A DNA stretch of 64,000 nucleotides from Oreohelix idahoensis (GCA_024509875.1 JAMPIV010012204.1:124001-188000), one strand, 5' to 3'; shown: positions 32,896-44,700, numbered from the stretch's first letter. Numbers and translations are program-made. The notes: generated by a model from the letters alone, not told the origin.

Positions 32896-34095
32896 ATGTT
32901 GAGTATGGCAGATCTAGCAAAATTTAGATCGGCTGCTGTGCTGACGGCGAACGAGATGAATATGGAGGGTCAAGTTTTAATTCAATATGTGACTTCAGAA
33001 TGTGAAAAGTATATTGAAAGGGAAGATAGGAGGTTAGCTGAAGAGAAGAGGTTACAAACTGAGGCTGATAAAGAACTTAAGGGGCTGCAGATTGAGGCTG
33101 ACAAAGAGGCTAAGGCATTGGAGGCAGATAGGGAGATTAAAAGGCTCCAATTAGAAGAAAAACGACAGCAAAGGGAGGCAGAAGAAAAGAGATTGACTGC
33201 CGAAAGGGAGGCAGAAGAAAAGAGATTGACTGCCGAAAGGGAAGCAGAAGATAGAAGATTGCAAAGGGAGCACGAATTACGACTAAGGGAGCTGGAATTA
33301 CAAGGCCATGCTCCTGAAAATGGTGCCAGCCCTTTTGCCTCAGATGCTACGCCTAGTCAGGGAGCCTCAACCTCAGCTATGGGGTTTCATTTAGACCATT
33401 TTAGTGAGAAAGACGATGACATCGAGGGGTACCTCAGTAGATTCGAACTATTAGCTACTACATATGGGTTAGAGAGAGAGAGGTGGAGTCTTAAGTTATC
33501 CCAGGGACTGAGAGGTACTTCTTATGAAGTTTTTGCTAAGATGCATAGAGACGACCAAGACAATTATGACATGCTAAAGCAGGCTTTGTTATTGAGATAT
33601 GAAAAGAATGGTGACTTTTACCGTAAGAAGTTTAGAAATGCCAAACTGTTGTCTGGGGAGACATACCACAAATTCTCTGCCAGATTGGAAACCTATTTGG
33701 AGAAATGGACTGCTCTGGGGAAGACCCAAGATCTTAAAGAGATGATCATGATAGAGCAATTAAGAGAGTCCATGGCTCCAGACCTGAGAAAATTTCTCAT
33801 GGAACAAGGTGCAGAGAGATTGGGGGAGGTTTTAAATGTCGCTGAGAGGTATCAGGCAGCCCAGGCAGAGGTAAGTGGCACTAAAAAGAAGCACATAGAA
33901 AATTTTAAAGCTCCACAGCAATTTAGTAAATTTGATACGAGAGAACAAGGTAATAAAGGCAGAACAAACTTTGATAGGCCACGAAATGATTATCGTGATA
34001 GAAACTCACAGTTCAATGACCAAAAATATAACGAAAGAAAACCGTTTAACCAAGGAAAGAGATGGTGCAAATGGTGTAAGAAAGACAACCATAAC
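32896..34095 (+). pseudogene. G2 Gag, interrupted in its zinc knuckle
   Basis: Residues about 40-140 form a charged coiled coil with near-tandem repeats (EAEEKRLTAER twice), as in G1. A capsid domain follows with DIEGYLSRFELLA, NYDMLKQALLLRYEK, FSARLETYLEKW and REMMAPDL-like REsMAPDL. A basic Gln/Asn/Arg-rich region leads to a zinc knuckle that starts CKWCKKDNH. At that point the I-like LINE is inserted after 34095; the remaining knuckle cysteine is found at 39089-39091, downstream of the LINE. Gag assembles virus-like particles and packages RNA. The frame beyond 34095 (to 34488) is LINE 5' UTR, not Gag. Confidence 0.9.
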
Positions 34096-35146
34096 CTCTC
34101 CACATGTAAGCCTACCTTGCCGTGGTTGGAGAGCTTGAGCGCCTCAATGATCCCGGGAGCTATGCCGGCGGGAGTTTTACTCCTGGCAGGGTCACCCAAG
34201 CCGGACAGGTCCTGGGTGAGGGGCCAGACTAAATGGGCTGAGGAGTGGGTGGAACCCTATAGGTGTAGATGCAGAACCCACCGGCGAGTGGTACATGCTC
34301 TGGTCTGCACCAATCCACCCCCACTTCATGGGTTAAATGCTTTCTTGCCTCATTCTTCACTGTTTGTCGTCTATCACGCCCACGGCGACCGTTGCCTCAA
34401 TTGGCTGTGTGTGGTGTACCCGGAAACGGGGCCTCCCAGTACTGAGGCAAAGTTAAGTCCCCGATGTCACTTATCGGTGCAGAATTGAGAGAGATGGCTG
34501 AGCATCACAATCCCTCCTGTGTTGCAGCATGATGAGAACCCAGCATTGCACACTGAGTTTGGGGGGATCACTTGGGCACCAGACTTAATACTGGCTCTTG
34601 ACTGGATGGCCGCATGCAGGAGATTTCTACAATGGAGGGTTGGCAGGTGGTGGGTATCGGGAAGTGGCTCTGTGCAGGACGTGAGGATTCCTTGGGAGAG
34701 CCCAGAACCAGAGCACAGCATTGTGCAAGCTCTGCATAGTTGGAGAGCCCCCTGGATGACGGGGAATGCACAGTGTGCTACCCCACCTATCCCCAACTGC
34801 TAACCTAGAACCAGAAGTGGGGTCCTCTGTATGCGTGCCAGGCCAGGATAAAATGCCTGGGAAAGAGACTGGAGCTCAGAACTCCCTAACTCAAAGTTGC
34901 AGGATGGCAGAAAAGCCACGGGAAAGACAGGGCTATTTTGAAGATAACGCAACCATATTTTCACCATACGAGCTCGGACGCCGCCTCGGTAAACAAGGTC
35001 CGCGCAGAGCAGTGACACCCCCAGGCTGCTTGCGAATAGTCTACTACTGGGAACATAAACAGATTAGGGATGAGCCCACTCTCCCGTTGAACAGGTGCTA
35101 AAGTCGTAGATACTGGGCCAGAAGGCGCACCGGAAACCACAGTATC
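34096..35146. other. 5' untranslated region of the I-like LINE
   Basis: This region is richer in G+C than its surroundings, with short overlapping frames in all phases and no repeated coding signal. It could hide a decayed ORF1, but I see neither zinc knuckles nor a coiled coil. An internal promoter would be expected here in this LINE class; none is identified. Confidence 0.5.
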
Positions 35147-35170
35147 ATGCAACTCGCTTTTTTTTTTTCT

Positions 35171-37290
35171 ATGGAGAGTACACCGTCAAATAAATCTCGT
35201 TCTGGTGCTCGCCCTGTGGAGCTCCACCAGGCAGGTGCAGTGCCGGGCTCTGAGCCTCGACAGAGCCCACCCTCAGCTACTGGAGGACCCTCTAGACCGT
35301 CTTGTGGAGTCAACAGACGGCGGAGGAGAACTACTGACCAAAACAAAACAGAAAAAGAGAAACCCAGAGTGCCACTTGTCATGATGCACTGGAATGCAGA
35401 GGGAGTGAACAGCAAGCAGGCTGGATACAGCAAAAAGACAGAGCTGGAAAACATCTTGTATGAGAAGCAAGTCAGTGTTTGCTGTATCCAAGAGACTCAC
35501 TTGAAAGCAGATCAAACCTTTAAAATAAGGGGATATCAATGCTTCAGATCCGACAGAAAAGATAGACGAAAAGGAGGAGTACTTACTCTTGTAAGGAATA
35601 ACATTCCTGCACACGAAAGGAAAACCTTCATGGATGGAGCAGAATATCAGCTGCTGCAGATAAAGGTAGACAAGATGGAAATAGAACTCCTGAACTATTA
35701 CTGTCCGAACAACAAACCCCTGAGTCTCAGCTCTATACAGGTACCAGCCACCAACTTTATAGCAGTTGGAGACTTTAATAGCCACTCCCAGAGCTGGGGC
35801 TATAACCATCTGGATCACAGAGGTGAAGAGGTTGAAACTTGGCAAGATGATCACTCCCTAATCCTAGTCAATAATGCCACAGATACTCCTACCTTCTACT
35901 CCAGAGGATGGCACAAAACCTCAACACCAGATCTTGCCTTCTCCACACCAGATATAGCTGGATCTATTAGTAGAGAAGTAGGAGACCAACTAGGGGGAAG
36001 CGACCATCGCCCAATCTTTCTTACTGTCCAGAGTGCAACTCTCAGTACAGGCCCAGCCATTACAAGATGGAACTACAAAAAAGCCAACTGGGGTTTATTC
36101 AGGCATCAGGTGAACACGCTGCTGTCTACCCTCAAGGTACAGAACAGAGACATTAATGAAGTGGTAAAAGACTTCAACAGATGCATACTACAAGCTGCAA
36201 AAGAAACCATTCCCAAAGGATGCCGGCGTAACTACTTACCATACTGGTCCAGCACACTCCAAGAACGTCAGGAAGCTATGGACAAGGCTAGAAAGGACGC
36301 AGAGTCTCAGCCTTCACTTGAAACTCACAACAAATGGAAAAAGGCTGTAGCAGAGTTTCAGAGAACAAAGCTAGAAGAAAAGCGGAAAAGCTGGAGAACT
36401 AAAACGGCATCGCTGAACCTTGAGAAAGACGGCAGGAAACTTTGGAGATTAGTCAAGTCTCTAAATGAAGAGCATTCCTCACCAAGGCAGACTATCACAT
36501 TGGATGAAGGTGGCAAACTTTTCAGAGGAAAACAAGCTGCAGACTTGTTTGCTAGAAGATACAGTTCAGAAAGCAACTTACCCATTAACATAGACCATCA
36601 GAGAGAGATAAGAAAAGAAATACTGGCAACCATGGGACAGACAGATACTCCTGCCCCAATGAGGGAACCCATCACACTAGGAGAACTACAGAAGGCTATT
36701 TCCAAGCTTAAGTTTCAAAAGTCACCCGGCCCAGACAAAATCAGCAACGAAATGCTAGTAAATCTGAGCTCAGCAGCAAAGACAAAACTGCTTGAGATAT
36801 TCAACCACAGCTGGTTGAAAGGAACGGTACCCCAAGTATGGAGAGAAGCCATCACAATACCCATACTAAAGAAAGGGAAATGTAAGACCGAGGCTGCAAG
36901 TTACCGGCCAATCAGTCTCACAAGCTGTGTTGGGAAGACTATGGAGCGAATAGTCAACCACAGATTGAAATGGTATTTAGAGTCTGAGCAGATCCTGGTG
37001 CCGGAACAAGCTGGATTTAGAGAATGCTACAGTATAGAAGACCAAGTTACTTACTTGTCTCAAGCAATAGAAGATGCCTTCCAGGAGAAGAAAAAGGTCC
37101 TAACGATCTGGGTCGACTTCAAGCAGGCCTTTGACAAGGTGTGGAAAGATGGCCTCATTGCAAAACTTAGGAGAAGTGGAATCCAAGGCAACATGATGAA
37201 ATGGATCCAGTCATACTTGCATAACAGGAGAACTAGAGTCACTCTTGACGGTCTGCAGAGCAGAAAAGTGTTGCTCCATCAGGGGGGTAC
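35171..37290 (+). pseudogene. I-like LINE ORF2, endonuclease and RT first half
   Basis: The APE endonuclease (about residues 70-300 of the frame) has MHWNAEG, the catalytic IQETH, NYYCPNN, VGDFNSHS and GGSDHRPIF. The RT follows with QKSPGPDKISNEML, YRPISLTSCVGKTMERIV, EQAGFRECYSIEDQ and motif A WVDFKQAFDKVW. I prefer the ATG at 35171 (MESTPSN), because 35147 lies before a T9 run; both are possible. The frame fails at a six-G run (37282-37287) just before the RT motif GGVISPTLF. It would nick target DNA and prime cDNA synthesis. Confidence 0.9.
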
Positions 37291-38444
37291 CTCAAGGAGG
37301 AGTAATTTCCCCAACACTCTTCCTTGTTTACATCAATGACCTGGTGAAAGATCTCCCTGCAGGAGTTAAAGCTGCCTTATATGCAGATGACCTAGTACTC
37401 TGGTGCGCTGATGAAAATGTCACCACAGCAAATTATAGAATGCAGCGGGCAGCAGACATGCTAGTGTCATGGGCAGAGAAATGGCTTATCACAATAAACA
37501 CAGACAAAACCTCCACAACACTGTTCTCCCTCGCCCCCAAGGACAAATCAGCTAACATACACCTAGGGACAACCGTGATCAAGGAAGAAAGCTACCCCAC
37601 CTATCTTGGGGTGACATTTGACCAAAGGCTTACATGGAATAAGCATATTGAAAATGCAGAAGGAAAGGCCCGAAGACGACTAGGCATACTCAGAAAATTA
37701 GCAGGTACCAACTGGGGAGCAAATGAACGAAATCTAAAGAAGATTTATAATGGAGTAATAAGACCACACTTAGAGTTTAGCTCAGCAGCATGGTCATCAG
37801 CTGCTAACTCACATCTGCAGTCTTTGGACAAGGTGCAAAATCAAGCTCTCAGGCTCATTACAGGAGCCATGAAAACTACACCAATAACAGAGATGCAGAA
37901 GGTTGCTGGATTACAGACATTGTCCCATAGAAGAGACACAAAAACCATGATCCAGATGGAAAAGTACAACAGTATGCCAATGCACCCAATGAAGGCAAGA
38001 CTAGATGATCTGGCATTGGGACGTCTAAAGCGTAGCAGCTTTGTGCATCGGGGGAAAAGACTTATAAGACAGCATCAAGAAGACCTATCCATGAAGACAA
38101 CACCACTGAAGCCCACCCTATACCCTGTACCATGGGAGCAGGCCAGCAGTGCCCTCCAAATTAATACAACAGTCAGTGGTCTCACAAGTGGATGTGAGTA
38201 TAATGATCTGCAAAAACGAACTGCTACATTGAGTATGATCCAAGAAAGCTATCCCGATCAATCATGGATACATGCCTATACAGATGGATCAGCAACTAAT
38301 GCTGTTAGGAATGGAGGTGCCGGTATCTTTATCTCATATCCTGACAACCACTATGAGACTGGGCACATTCCCACTGGTAAATTCTGTTCCAACTATACAG
38401 CTGAGGTTCAAGCTCTAGAGCAAGCTGCAAATATGATTTTATAA
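37245..38444 (+). pseudogene. I-like LINE ORF2, RT palm, thumb and start of RNase H
   Basis: This continues RT with GVPQGGVISPTLFLVYIND and the catalytic YADD at 37380-37391, then YLGVTFDQRLTW and a long connector. RNase H begins with IHAYTDGSA (first Asp) and YTAEVQALEQA (Glu). A one-base shift in GATTTTATAACA (about 38436-38446) ends the frame. Confidence 0.92.
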
Positions 38445-39027
38445 CACCAACTCTGACTGCCACCAGGTAGTCATCCTCACAGATGCACTGTCTGTCCTGC
38501 AAGCTCTCAAGGGTGGTAAACTCCCGCATCTGAGAAATGAACTAAACAAGGTAGCTGCCAAAAAGAGAACCATACTTCAGTGGGTACCATCTCATTGTGG
38601 TGTACCCGGAAATGAAAAAACAGATAAACTTGCAAAAAAGGGAGGAGAATGTGAACAAGAAGATAATGAAGTCACATACTTTGAGAAAAAGAGAGCTATC
38701 CAGACTATCAGAAGAGAACAGAACCAACCCAAAGACGACTATCACACTCTCGACCGGCAGGGACAGACAACTATTTTTCGACTCAGGACAGGGCATAACA
38801 AACTGAATAAACACATGCACAAGCTACGATTGTCTGCTTCACCACTGTGCACATGTGGATTAAACGAACAAACTGCTGAGCATGTTCTACAGGACTGCCC
38901 TCTGTATGACCAGTTAAGAAAGATATACTGGCCCAATGACTCAACACTAAACTCAAAGCTATATGGAGTTAAAGAGGAACTTCAAACAACAGTCGAATTC
39001 ATCATGAGAACTCGTCTGACGGTGTAA
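38445..39027 (+). pseudogene. I-like LINE ORF2, RNase H end and C-terminal Cys/His motif
   Basis: After the frameshift RNase H resumes with VVILTDALSVLQAL (third Asp), WVPSHCGVPGNEKTDKLAKKG (His and last Asp). A C-terminal C-x-C-x8-H-x4-C cluster (CTCGLNEQTAEHVLQDC) follows, common in RNase H-bearing LINEs. The stop is at 39025-39027, and the GAA tail follows 16 bases later. The RNase H looks complete in sequence. Confidence 0.9.
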
Positions 39028-39064
39028 TCATCAAAGATGCGATCGCAAGAAGAAGAAGAAGAAG

Positions 39065-39930
39065 AAGACAACCATAACACCGAATTTTGTAAAAGGAAAC
39101 CTTCAAACATTGCTGCAATGAAGTCGGGGAAACAAAGATTAAAGGTTAATCCTAATGGACAGCAGGAACCTTATCACCCCCCAGTTTGTGAGGATGTTAT
39201 TTGTAATGGGGTCACCATAAGGTGCCTATATGATACAGGTTTGGATTATGATTCAGTTGTGAAGTCTAGCCTAGTGGACCCAAGTCAGTATACCACAGAA
39301 ACAGTGGAAATACAAGGGGCGACTAAGGACATACCACTCATGACACTTCCCATCGCTAGGATAACGGTGAAAACTCGCTATGTGGAAGGAGAAATCAGAG
39401 CAGCAGTGATAGATGAACCAATCTACCCTCTGATATTGGGGTGTAGATACGTCTTCTGGGGGAATCCCGAGAGACCTGTGATCATGGCGACAGTGCAGAC
39501 CAGGTCACAGAAAAAGGAGGAAGAAGGTGAACCTATAAATGCTCATCCAGAAGAGATGAGGAAGGCGCAGGCTGAGGATAGGACACTCAAGCCATGTTTC
39601 AAAAAATTGCCCAAATGCCACACACCTCCAAGCAAGGGAGAGTACTTTATGAAGGACAGATTGCTATACAGAAAGACAGGAACTAGATCCACTGGTCACG
39701 GACAGTTGGTTCTTCCCAAGGTATATAGGGCACATTTAATAAGGAGCTTACATGTTGGAAAAGATGGCGACCATGAGAAAGTAGGTACCATCTGCCAAAA
39801 GGTGGCTCGAAAATACTATTGGCCCGACGTAAATGTCGATATTGAGAACTTTGTAGAAGCATGTGGCATATTTCATGAGGGAACACCCACAAAGGGGAAA
39901 AATGTGCCGGACCTAGAAACGCCACGGGGC
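39065..39930 (+). pseudogene. G2 Gag end, protease and integrase zinc-finger remnant
   Basis: The frame restarts after the LINE with the distal zinc knuckle. It continues through a retropepsin with DTG at 39232-39240 (CLYDTGLDYDSVV) and YPLILGCRYV. A stretch matching the integrase N-terminal HHCC region comes next (VYRAHLIRSLHVG, RKYYWPDVNVDIE), but the second Cys pair is degraded (ACGIFHEG). No stop is present. Protease before integrase, with no RT between, matches G1. The reading frame runs on into unrelated sequence to 40302. Confidence 0.87.
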
Positions 39931-40345
39931 AAACTTAGGCCTGGAAGGAAAAATACTTATCATAAAGTAGACAAAGTGGAATGGGAGCCCCCTTTTCACA
40001 CCCAGTCTTCACTTGAATGGATTAACATGGCCACTATGCGACGAGTACAAAGAGTAATTTTACCCCAGAATAAGCTGACAATCCCTCGGTCAGCATTATA
40101 TAAACTGGAGGAAAATAAAAGAGAGCGAAGATCTCTCATAAGCAATCTAAAGTGGGAAGACAAACCCAAGAAAAAAATTGGTAGTGGTCGATTTGTGAGT
40201 GATGATTCTAGGAAGAAAGGTCCTCACTATAAGGCTTCTAATGGAAAGGACCCGATGGGTGCCATGAAAAATAAGTATGAAAATTTAAAAGTCCATATGT
40301 AATTTATTAAGGACCTGGACAGATGAGAAAGCAGAAGAGACTGTT
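39931..40345 (+). other. Open segment replacing the G2 integrase catalytic core
   Basis: Where the DDE core (about 160 residues) should be, the frame continues for about 125 codons to 40302 with a Lys/Arg/Ser-rich protein that lacks any D-D-E pattern. Recognisable strings are WEPPFHTQSSLEW, RVQRVILPQNKLTIPRSALY and GSGRFVSDDSRKKGPHYKAS. I do not recognise it. It may be captured cellular DNA, another element's fragment, or decayed pol. Confidence 0.5.
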
Positions 40346-41051
40346 ACCTCATCATATCAATATGTGAAGGAGCTGACCACTCGTCTGAAAGCTGGATGGA
40401 AACTGGCAAATGATAATTTGAGACAAGCCAGGAAGAAACATGCAGCTTACTTTAATAGGAAAGCAAAGGACAGAGAATTAGCTGTGGGAGAGAAGGTGCT
40501 TCTTCTACTACCCGGCAGCCAGAATAAGTTGCAAATTGGATGGCAAGGTCCATATACGGTTCTAGAGAGGGTGTCTAGAACCAACTATACAATTGACAAA
40601 AAGGGGAAGGAGAAAGTATATCATGTAAACCTTTTAAAGAAGTATCTGGACAGACCACTCCAGGAAAGCACCCCCTTACTGACCTTGGCTATCGCAACTC
40701 AAATGCAAAAGGAACCACTCACCTCACATGAATACCCATTACATCCTTGTGAGACAGCCGCACAGGTAAAAGTCAGTAAGCACCTGACTAAAAATCAGAG
40801 GGAGAGAGTTCAACAGGTTTTGGAGGAACATACAGATGTATTAACAGATAAACCAGGACATACAAATTTGCTACAGTATGACATGAAGCTGGTAGACTCA
40901 AACCCAATCTGTATGATAGCCTATTCTATTCCGTTCGCGAAGGAGAAGGCATTGAAAGAGGAAATAGATTATTTGTTGAAAGAAGGGATTATTTCACACA
41001 GTGAATCTTCTTTTAGCTCCAGTGTAGTTCACAAAACAGTTATTTGCCAGA
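40346..41051 (+). pseudogene. G2 integrase C-terminus and RT N-terminus
   Basis: The integrase C-terminal helices and GPY/F module (IGWQGPYTVLERVSRTNYTID, VYHVNLLKKY) lead straight into the RT N-terminal region (VLTDKPGHTNLLQYD, YSIPFAKEKALKEEIDYLLKEGII). This is direct evidence for IN upstream of RT. After SSFSSSVV the RT loses the segment that should carry the RFCVDYRKLN-type motif, and the frame changes near 41030-41060. Confidence 0.88.
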
Positions 41052-42092
41052 TTGAACAAGGCAAAATACTTTTCGAAGGTGGATCTTAGCAAAGGCTATT
41101 ACCAGATTCCAGTGAAGCCTGAAGTTAGACCTTATTTAGCCTTTAGCACCTCGGAAGGACATTATGAATTCAACATGCTACCATTCGGACTGAAAAATGC
41201 TCCGAGTGTATTTTCTAGGATGATGCGCAAATTGTTGGATCCCCTGAATAATCCATGTATCACGAATTTCATGGATGATATTCTTGTCGCCACGGAAACA
41301 TTTGAGGAACACATTAACTCTCTGAATATGTTATTTGATAGGCTTAGGGAAGCGAACTTAACGGCTAGACCAACAAAATGTTGTATTGGATGCAAAGAGT
41401 TGGAATTCTTGGGACATACTGTATATCAGGGTAACATGACCCCTGACCCCAAGAACCTGGAAAAACTGCAGAGAGCACATAGACCACAAACAAAAAAAGA
41501 CGTGCGATCATTCGTGTCGTTATGTGGGTTTTACCAAAAATATATCAAAAACTTTAACTCTATATGTGCTCCTCTGACTGATCTAACTCGCAAAGGAAAT
41601 CCAGATAAAATTGTTTGGTCTGCGCAATGTGAATTAGCCTTTCAAGAGTTAAAGGAAAAACTCACTAGCAAGCCTATTCTCAAATTGCCCGATTTTACTC
41701 AGGACTTTGTGGTGAGAACAGATGCAAGTAATGTAGGCCTGTGGGCGACTCTGTTGCAAAGGTCCTCTTCACCCAATGGGGAACTGAACCCAGTCGCTTA
41801 TGCAAGCCGCAAGTTGAATAAAGCGGAGCAGGGATATTCCACAAGCGAAAAAGAATGTTTAGCGTTAATCTGGGCAATAAAAAAGTTCCAAATCTATCTG
41901 TATGGTAGGACTTTTGTGGTCCAGACGGATCATCAGCCGCTCGTGTTCTTATCTCAGGCCAAGCATGAAAATGCAAGATTGTTGAGATGGTCCTTATTGT
42001 TGCAACCTTATCAGGTTATTATCGAATATATCCCGGGGTCACAGAATGTCGGTGCAGATTTCCTCAGTAGGCACCCCTGTGATCAAAATTAG
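41052..42092 (+). pseudogene. G2 reverse transcriptase palm and RNase H
   Basis: RT continues with KVDLSKGYYQIP, LPFGLKNAPSVFSRMM and a catalytic FMDD at 41268-41279, a common gypsy variant of YxDD. The tether carries VRSFVSLCGFYQKYI, and RNase H follows with RTDASNVG, SEKECLALIWAI, QTDHQPLVFL and VGADFLSRH, so all four acidic residues remain. The frame is open to the stop at 42092. The deletion upstream makes the polymerase non-functional. Confidence 0.92.
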
Positions 42093-42181
42093 AGTAGTTG
42101 GCAGGCGTGAGGAGTAATTTTATCTATGTGTATCACTGGTTTTGGAACTTGCATTAGTGCATCTTCTCAGGTGGGGAGATG

Positions 42182-44291
42182 TGTGGTGAAATTACCGTGA
42201 TACAACGTTAAAATATCTCAAATTATAAAGATAACGGGTAAGATAACATGTAGGGATAAAAATATACGTAAGATATGCCGTGACTTCTTCACCTACGCCC
42301 GCGGTTCCTACCGCCATTCAAACTAACTAGTTAGACATGCAGACGAAACGGTTTACCCTTTTTGGACGGGAGGGAAACGGAGATAAAAAAGGAAAAATAT
42401 GACTGAACACGTGTTTGAACCTAAAAGGCAAAAAAACGCAAGTTGAAGTTTAAAGAAAAAAAAAATTCACGCCACTAGTTGACACAATGTAAGAAATTGG
42501 TAGAAAAACAACCTTAGCTCTGGTTAGAAACAGTCATATCTTGGACGTTTTTACGGTACTTCGTTGTTTTGTTTGAATTCAGCGGCAAACGCCGTGGAGA
42601 AGGTTCGAAAACAAATTTCAAAAACTAACCTTGAGAAAAGTAGGTTTTTCTTTAATAATAAAGTTATGAAAATAAAACCTAGCTAGTTTGATAGCCCATC
42701 TTGAGCAGAGAAATAATATACTTTTAATTATACAGACGGACAGATAACACGGAAGATATTGACGAAAGACTGTATTGTTCACATCAGACTGGCGAACAGT
42801 TTTCTGTGCATACTTCACAAAAGTTTCGTTTTGGTGTCCTTGAGCCCTAAAAATGCAAAAATCAAACTGCAATGAACTAGAGGGGCAAAGTCGGGAGATA
42901 GTGGCTAAAAATAACTTAGGGGCAGGTTTGTGCAGTTTTTACATGTAGTTAGTCCAAAAAACAAGTGAAATTTTGGGAAAAGATAAAATGTGACCGACGT
43001 ACATTTGAAAAATTGAGATGTACTTTTGACTTTATTTTCAAAATTTAAATTGAAAAGCTTAGTCTTCCGATCTGATTGGCCAACGCATTTTTTATTAGCA
43101 AGAAAGAGACGCACATTTGTGCCATTTTAAAGAAGACTGTCCAGTAACACAGTTCTTGACTGCTAGTGGTGTTTTCCAGGAAATAATAAATAAAATTCAG
43201 TGGGACGCCATGCTCTAGCCAGCAGCTCAGCTGAGTTTTGCTAGTCTTAAGTAACTGTGTTCTCAATTCTGAATTCTGGTAAGGCCAAAAGCATTTATCT
43301 TGTTTATTTAATATTTTGAGTGATTGATACTGCCATATCATGAAAAATGATTACGACAAGTGAGTGCTTGCTCTAGGTCCCCCGCCGCAGTCCAGGGCCT
43401 AGAGACAAACTAATAATAAATGAAAACCTATCTAAGACTATGGAAGGAGGATGGATTATTGACGTCAGTGGGAACATATCACCCACCTTATTTAATAGAA
43501 GAGGAAACTATTGAACATATTTCGGATGCAATGCAGTCCTGGGGAACCTGTACAAATTGATAACAACTGGGTGAGATGTGTTGAGTTGGTCAGATAGATC
43601 TGAATCAGTCTGTCTAATGTTGTTTTGTGGTGTGTGTGTAAGAGTGGCGCAGTGAATAGAGTACTTACACATGGCACAACTTTTGTTTCAGAATTGTGAG
43701 TTTCTGATCTGGCACTAAAATTGTGCCAGCCCTATGTTAAGGACTATGAACTGTATACACATAGATTGAGCATGATGATGCCACCCCAACTAACCATCAA
43801 GTGCTAGTGTTCCCAGGACTTTGTAGATACCATTAATATTAATCATTGTAATAATAGACCTATGTACAAAAGTTATATTTGATTATGCAATATATATATA
43901 TGCATTTCATTGATAAATACCTATCATTTCATAAGTTCTGACCAAAAGAAACATTTGGTTCAGAACTAATAAATTTTAAAAGATTTTAAATTTAAACTTA
44001 AACAGCCAGTGTTAGTTCAGTGTATTGTAGAGTTTATTATTATTATTAGACTTATTATTTACATGTGTGTGTCAGTGTATTTTATTACCTACACATTACA
44101 TTTCAGTACCCTAGACTTTTAACGTAGCTAACACTCATTATAGTAGAATAGGTCTGTTTGAGGTCGTAAAGTGGTAGCAGAAAGGCCTCCTGTAACTCCC
44201 ATAAACTTTTATCTCAGGAGCCTTCACAGCTGACCTCATACAGTACACTAGGTAACATATCAACCATACTACAACATCAAAAACCACTACA
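42182..44291 (+). repeat. G2 3' LTR
   Basis: A 2.11-kb LTR with no LINE insertion; it preserves the empty GCAGAGAAATAA site at about 42706-42717. It lacks about 185 bp present in the 5' LTR, lost between CCAG and CCCTATG (about 43728). The several minus-strand short frames inside are conserved between the LTRs only through copy identity. Confidence 0.92.
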
Positions 44292-44333
44292 ACTGTTAAA
44301 TAACATATTTTTAAAAACAGTTTTTATTTAATA

Positions 44334-44700
44334 CTAGTGTAAAGCCCGTCATAAGACGGTAATTAAATTCTTCTTCTTCGTTCGCCCTGAAAAGGACGTT
44401 GGTTGCGTTGTGTCCGTTTACAGCGAAGCTGCGATATTTGCGCCTTTCGGCCGACACATCCGACTTCAGCACGGCATTGTTTAGGACCGGGTTTGCCTTC
44501 CCTCTTCGATCCGTATTCTCTGTTGTACAGAATTAAATTCAAAAGCACCAATACCTAACGGCAATTTTACTTATTCAAAAGTATTTAAAAAATCCACTGT
44601 GCATGACCACAGTTCTATAAATATTTTTGTGCACACCGTCATTTGCGCACTTTTCTTTGTCGAGTGTTACTATTTTCGGGAGAGTACATATAAGGGAAAC
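44334..44700 (-). mobile_element. Helitron-like 3' end, family H copy 2 (inverted relative to copy 1)
   Basis: On the minus strand the segment ends with hairpin CCGTCTTATGACGGG, then CTTTACACTAG followed by T: a good Helitron-like terminus. It mirrors 27345-27676, so G2 lies between two tail-to-tail family H ends with only about 40 bases of spacer on each side. A SINE-2 fragment interrupts it at 44371-44530. Confidence 0.6.
44361..44540 (-). mobile_element. SINE-2, 5'-truncated, with 10-bp duplication
   Basis: A 160-bp insert (44371-44530) lies between AATTAAATTC copies at 44361-44370 and 44531-44540. It has the GAA tail at the left (TTCTTCTTCG on the + strand) and lacks the 5' half of the family. 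The truncation plus target duplication is typical of target-primed reverse transcription. Confidence 0.9.

Larger units (their letters stand above)
34082..39078 (+). mobile_element. I-like LINE (EN-RT-RNase H) inserted in G2 gag, GAA-tailed
   Basis: A 4.97-kb insert (about 34096-39064) is bounded by AAGACAACCATAAC at 34082-34095 and 39065-39078. It ends in GATCGCAAGAAGAAGAAGAAGAAG. The leading AAG of the right copy may belong to the tail, so the duplication is 12-14 bp. It has an approximately 1.05-kb GC-richer 5' region without a convincing ORF1, then ORF2 with APE endonuclease, RT, RNase H and a C-terminal Cys/His motif. RNase H together with a trinucleotide tail points to the I superfamily (I/Nimb/LOA relatives). 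Two frameshifts make it defective. Confidence 0.93.
27719..44291 (+). mobile_element. G2: Ty3/gypsy-class element (Gmr1-type order) with two LINE insertions
   Basis: LTRs at 27719-32640 (including a 2.6-kb LINE) and 42182-44291 share TGTGGTGAAATTACCG starts and AACCACTACA ends. The perfect 5-bp duplication ACTGT is at 27714-27718 and 44292-44296. Behind the 5' LTR, TGGGGTCTTGTCCGGGG (about 32646) is the candidate primer-binding site. GGTGGGGAGATG before the 3' LTR is the likely polypurine tract. Coding order is Gag, protease, integrase remnants, RT, RNase H. It is inactive: an I-like LINE splits Gag, the integrase core is gone, and RT has a gap. Confidence 0.92.

Noticed and set aside
34096..34488. 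Gag continuing to 34488
   Set aside because: Homology to Gag stops at the LINE target duplication; the extra codons are LINE 5' UTR read in frame.
35147..39027. LINE proteins as part of the surrounding gypsy element
   Set aside because: APE endonuclease and YADD RT with RNase H belong to a non-LTR element, with its own duplication and GAA tail.
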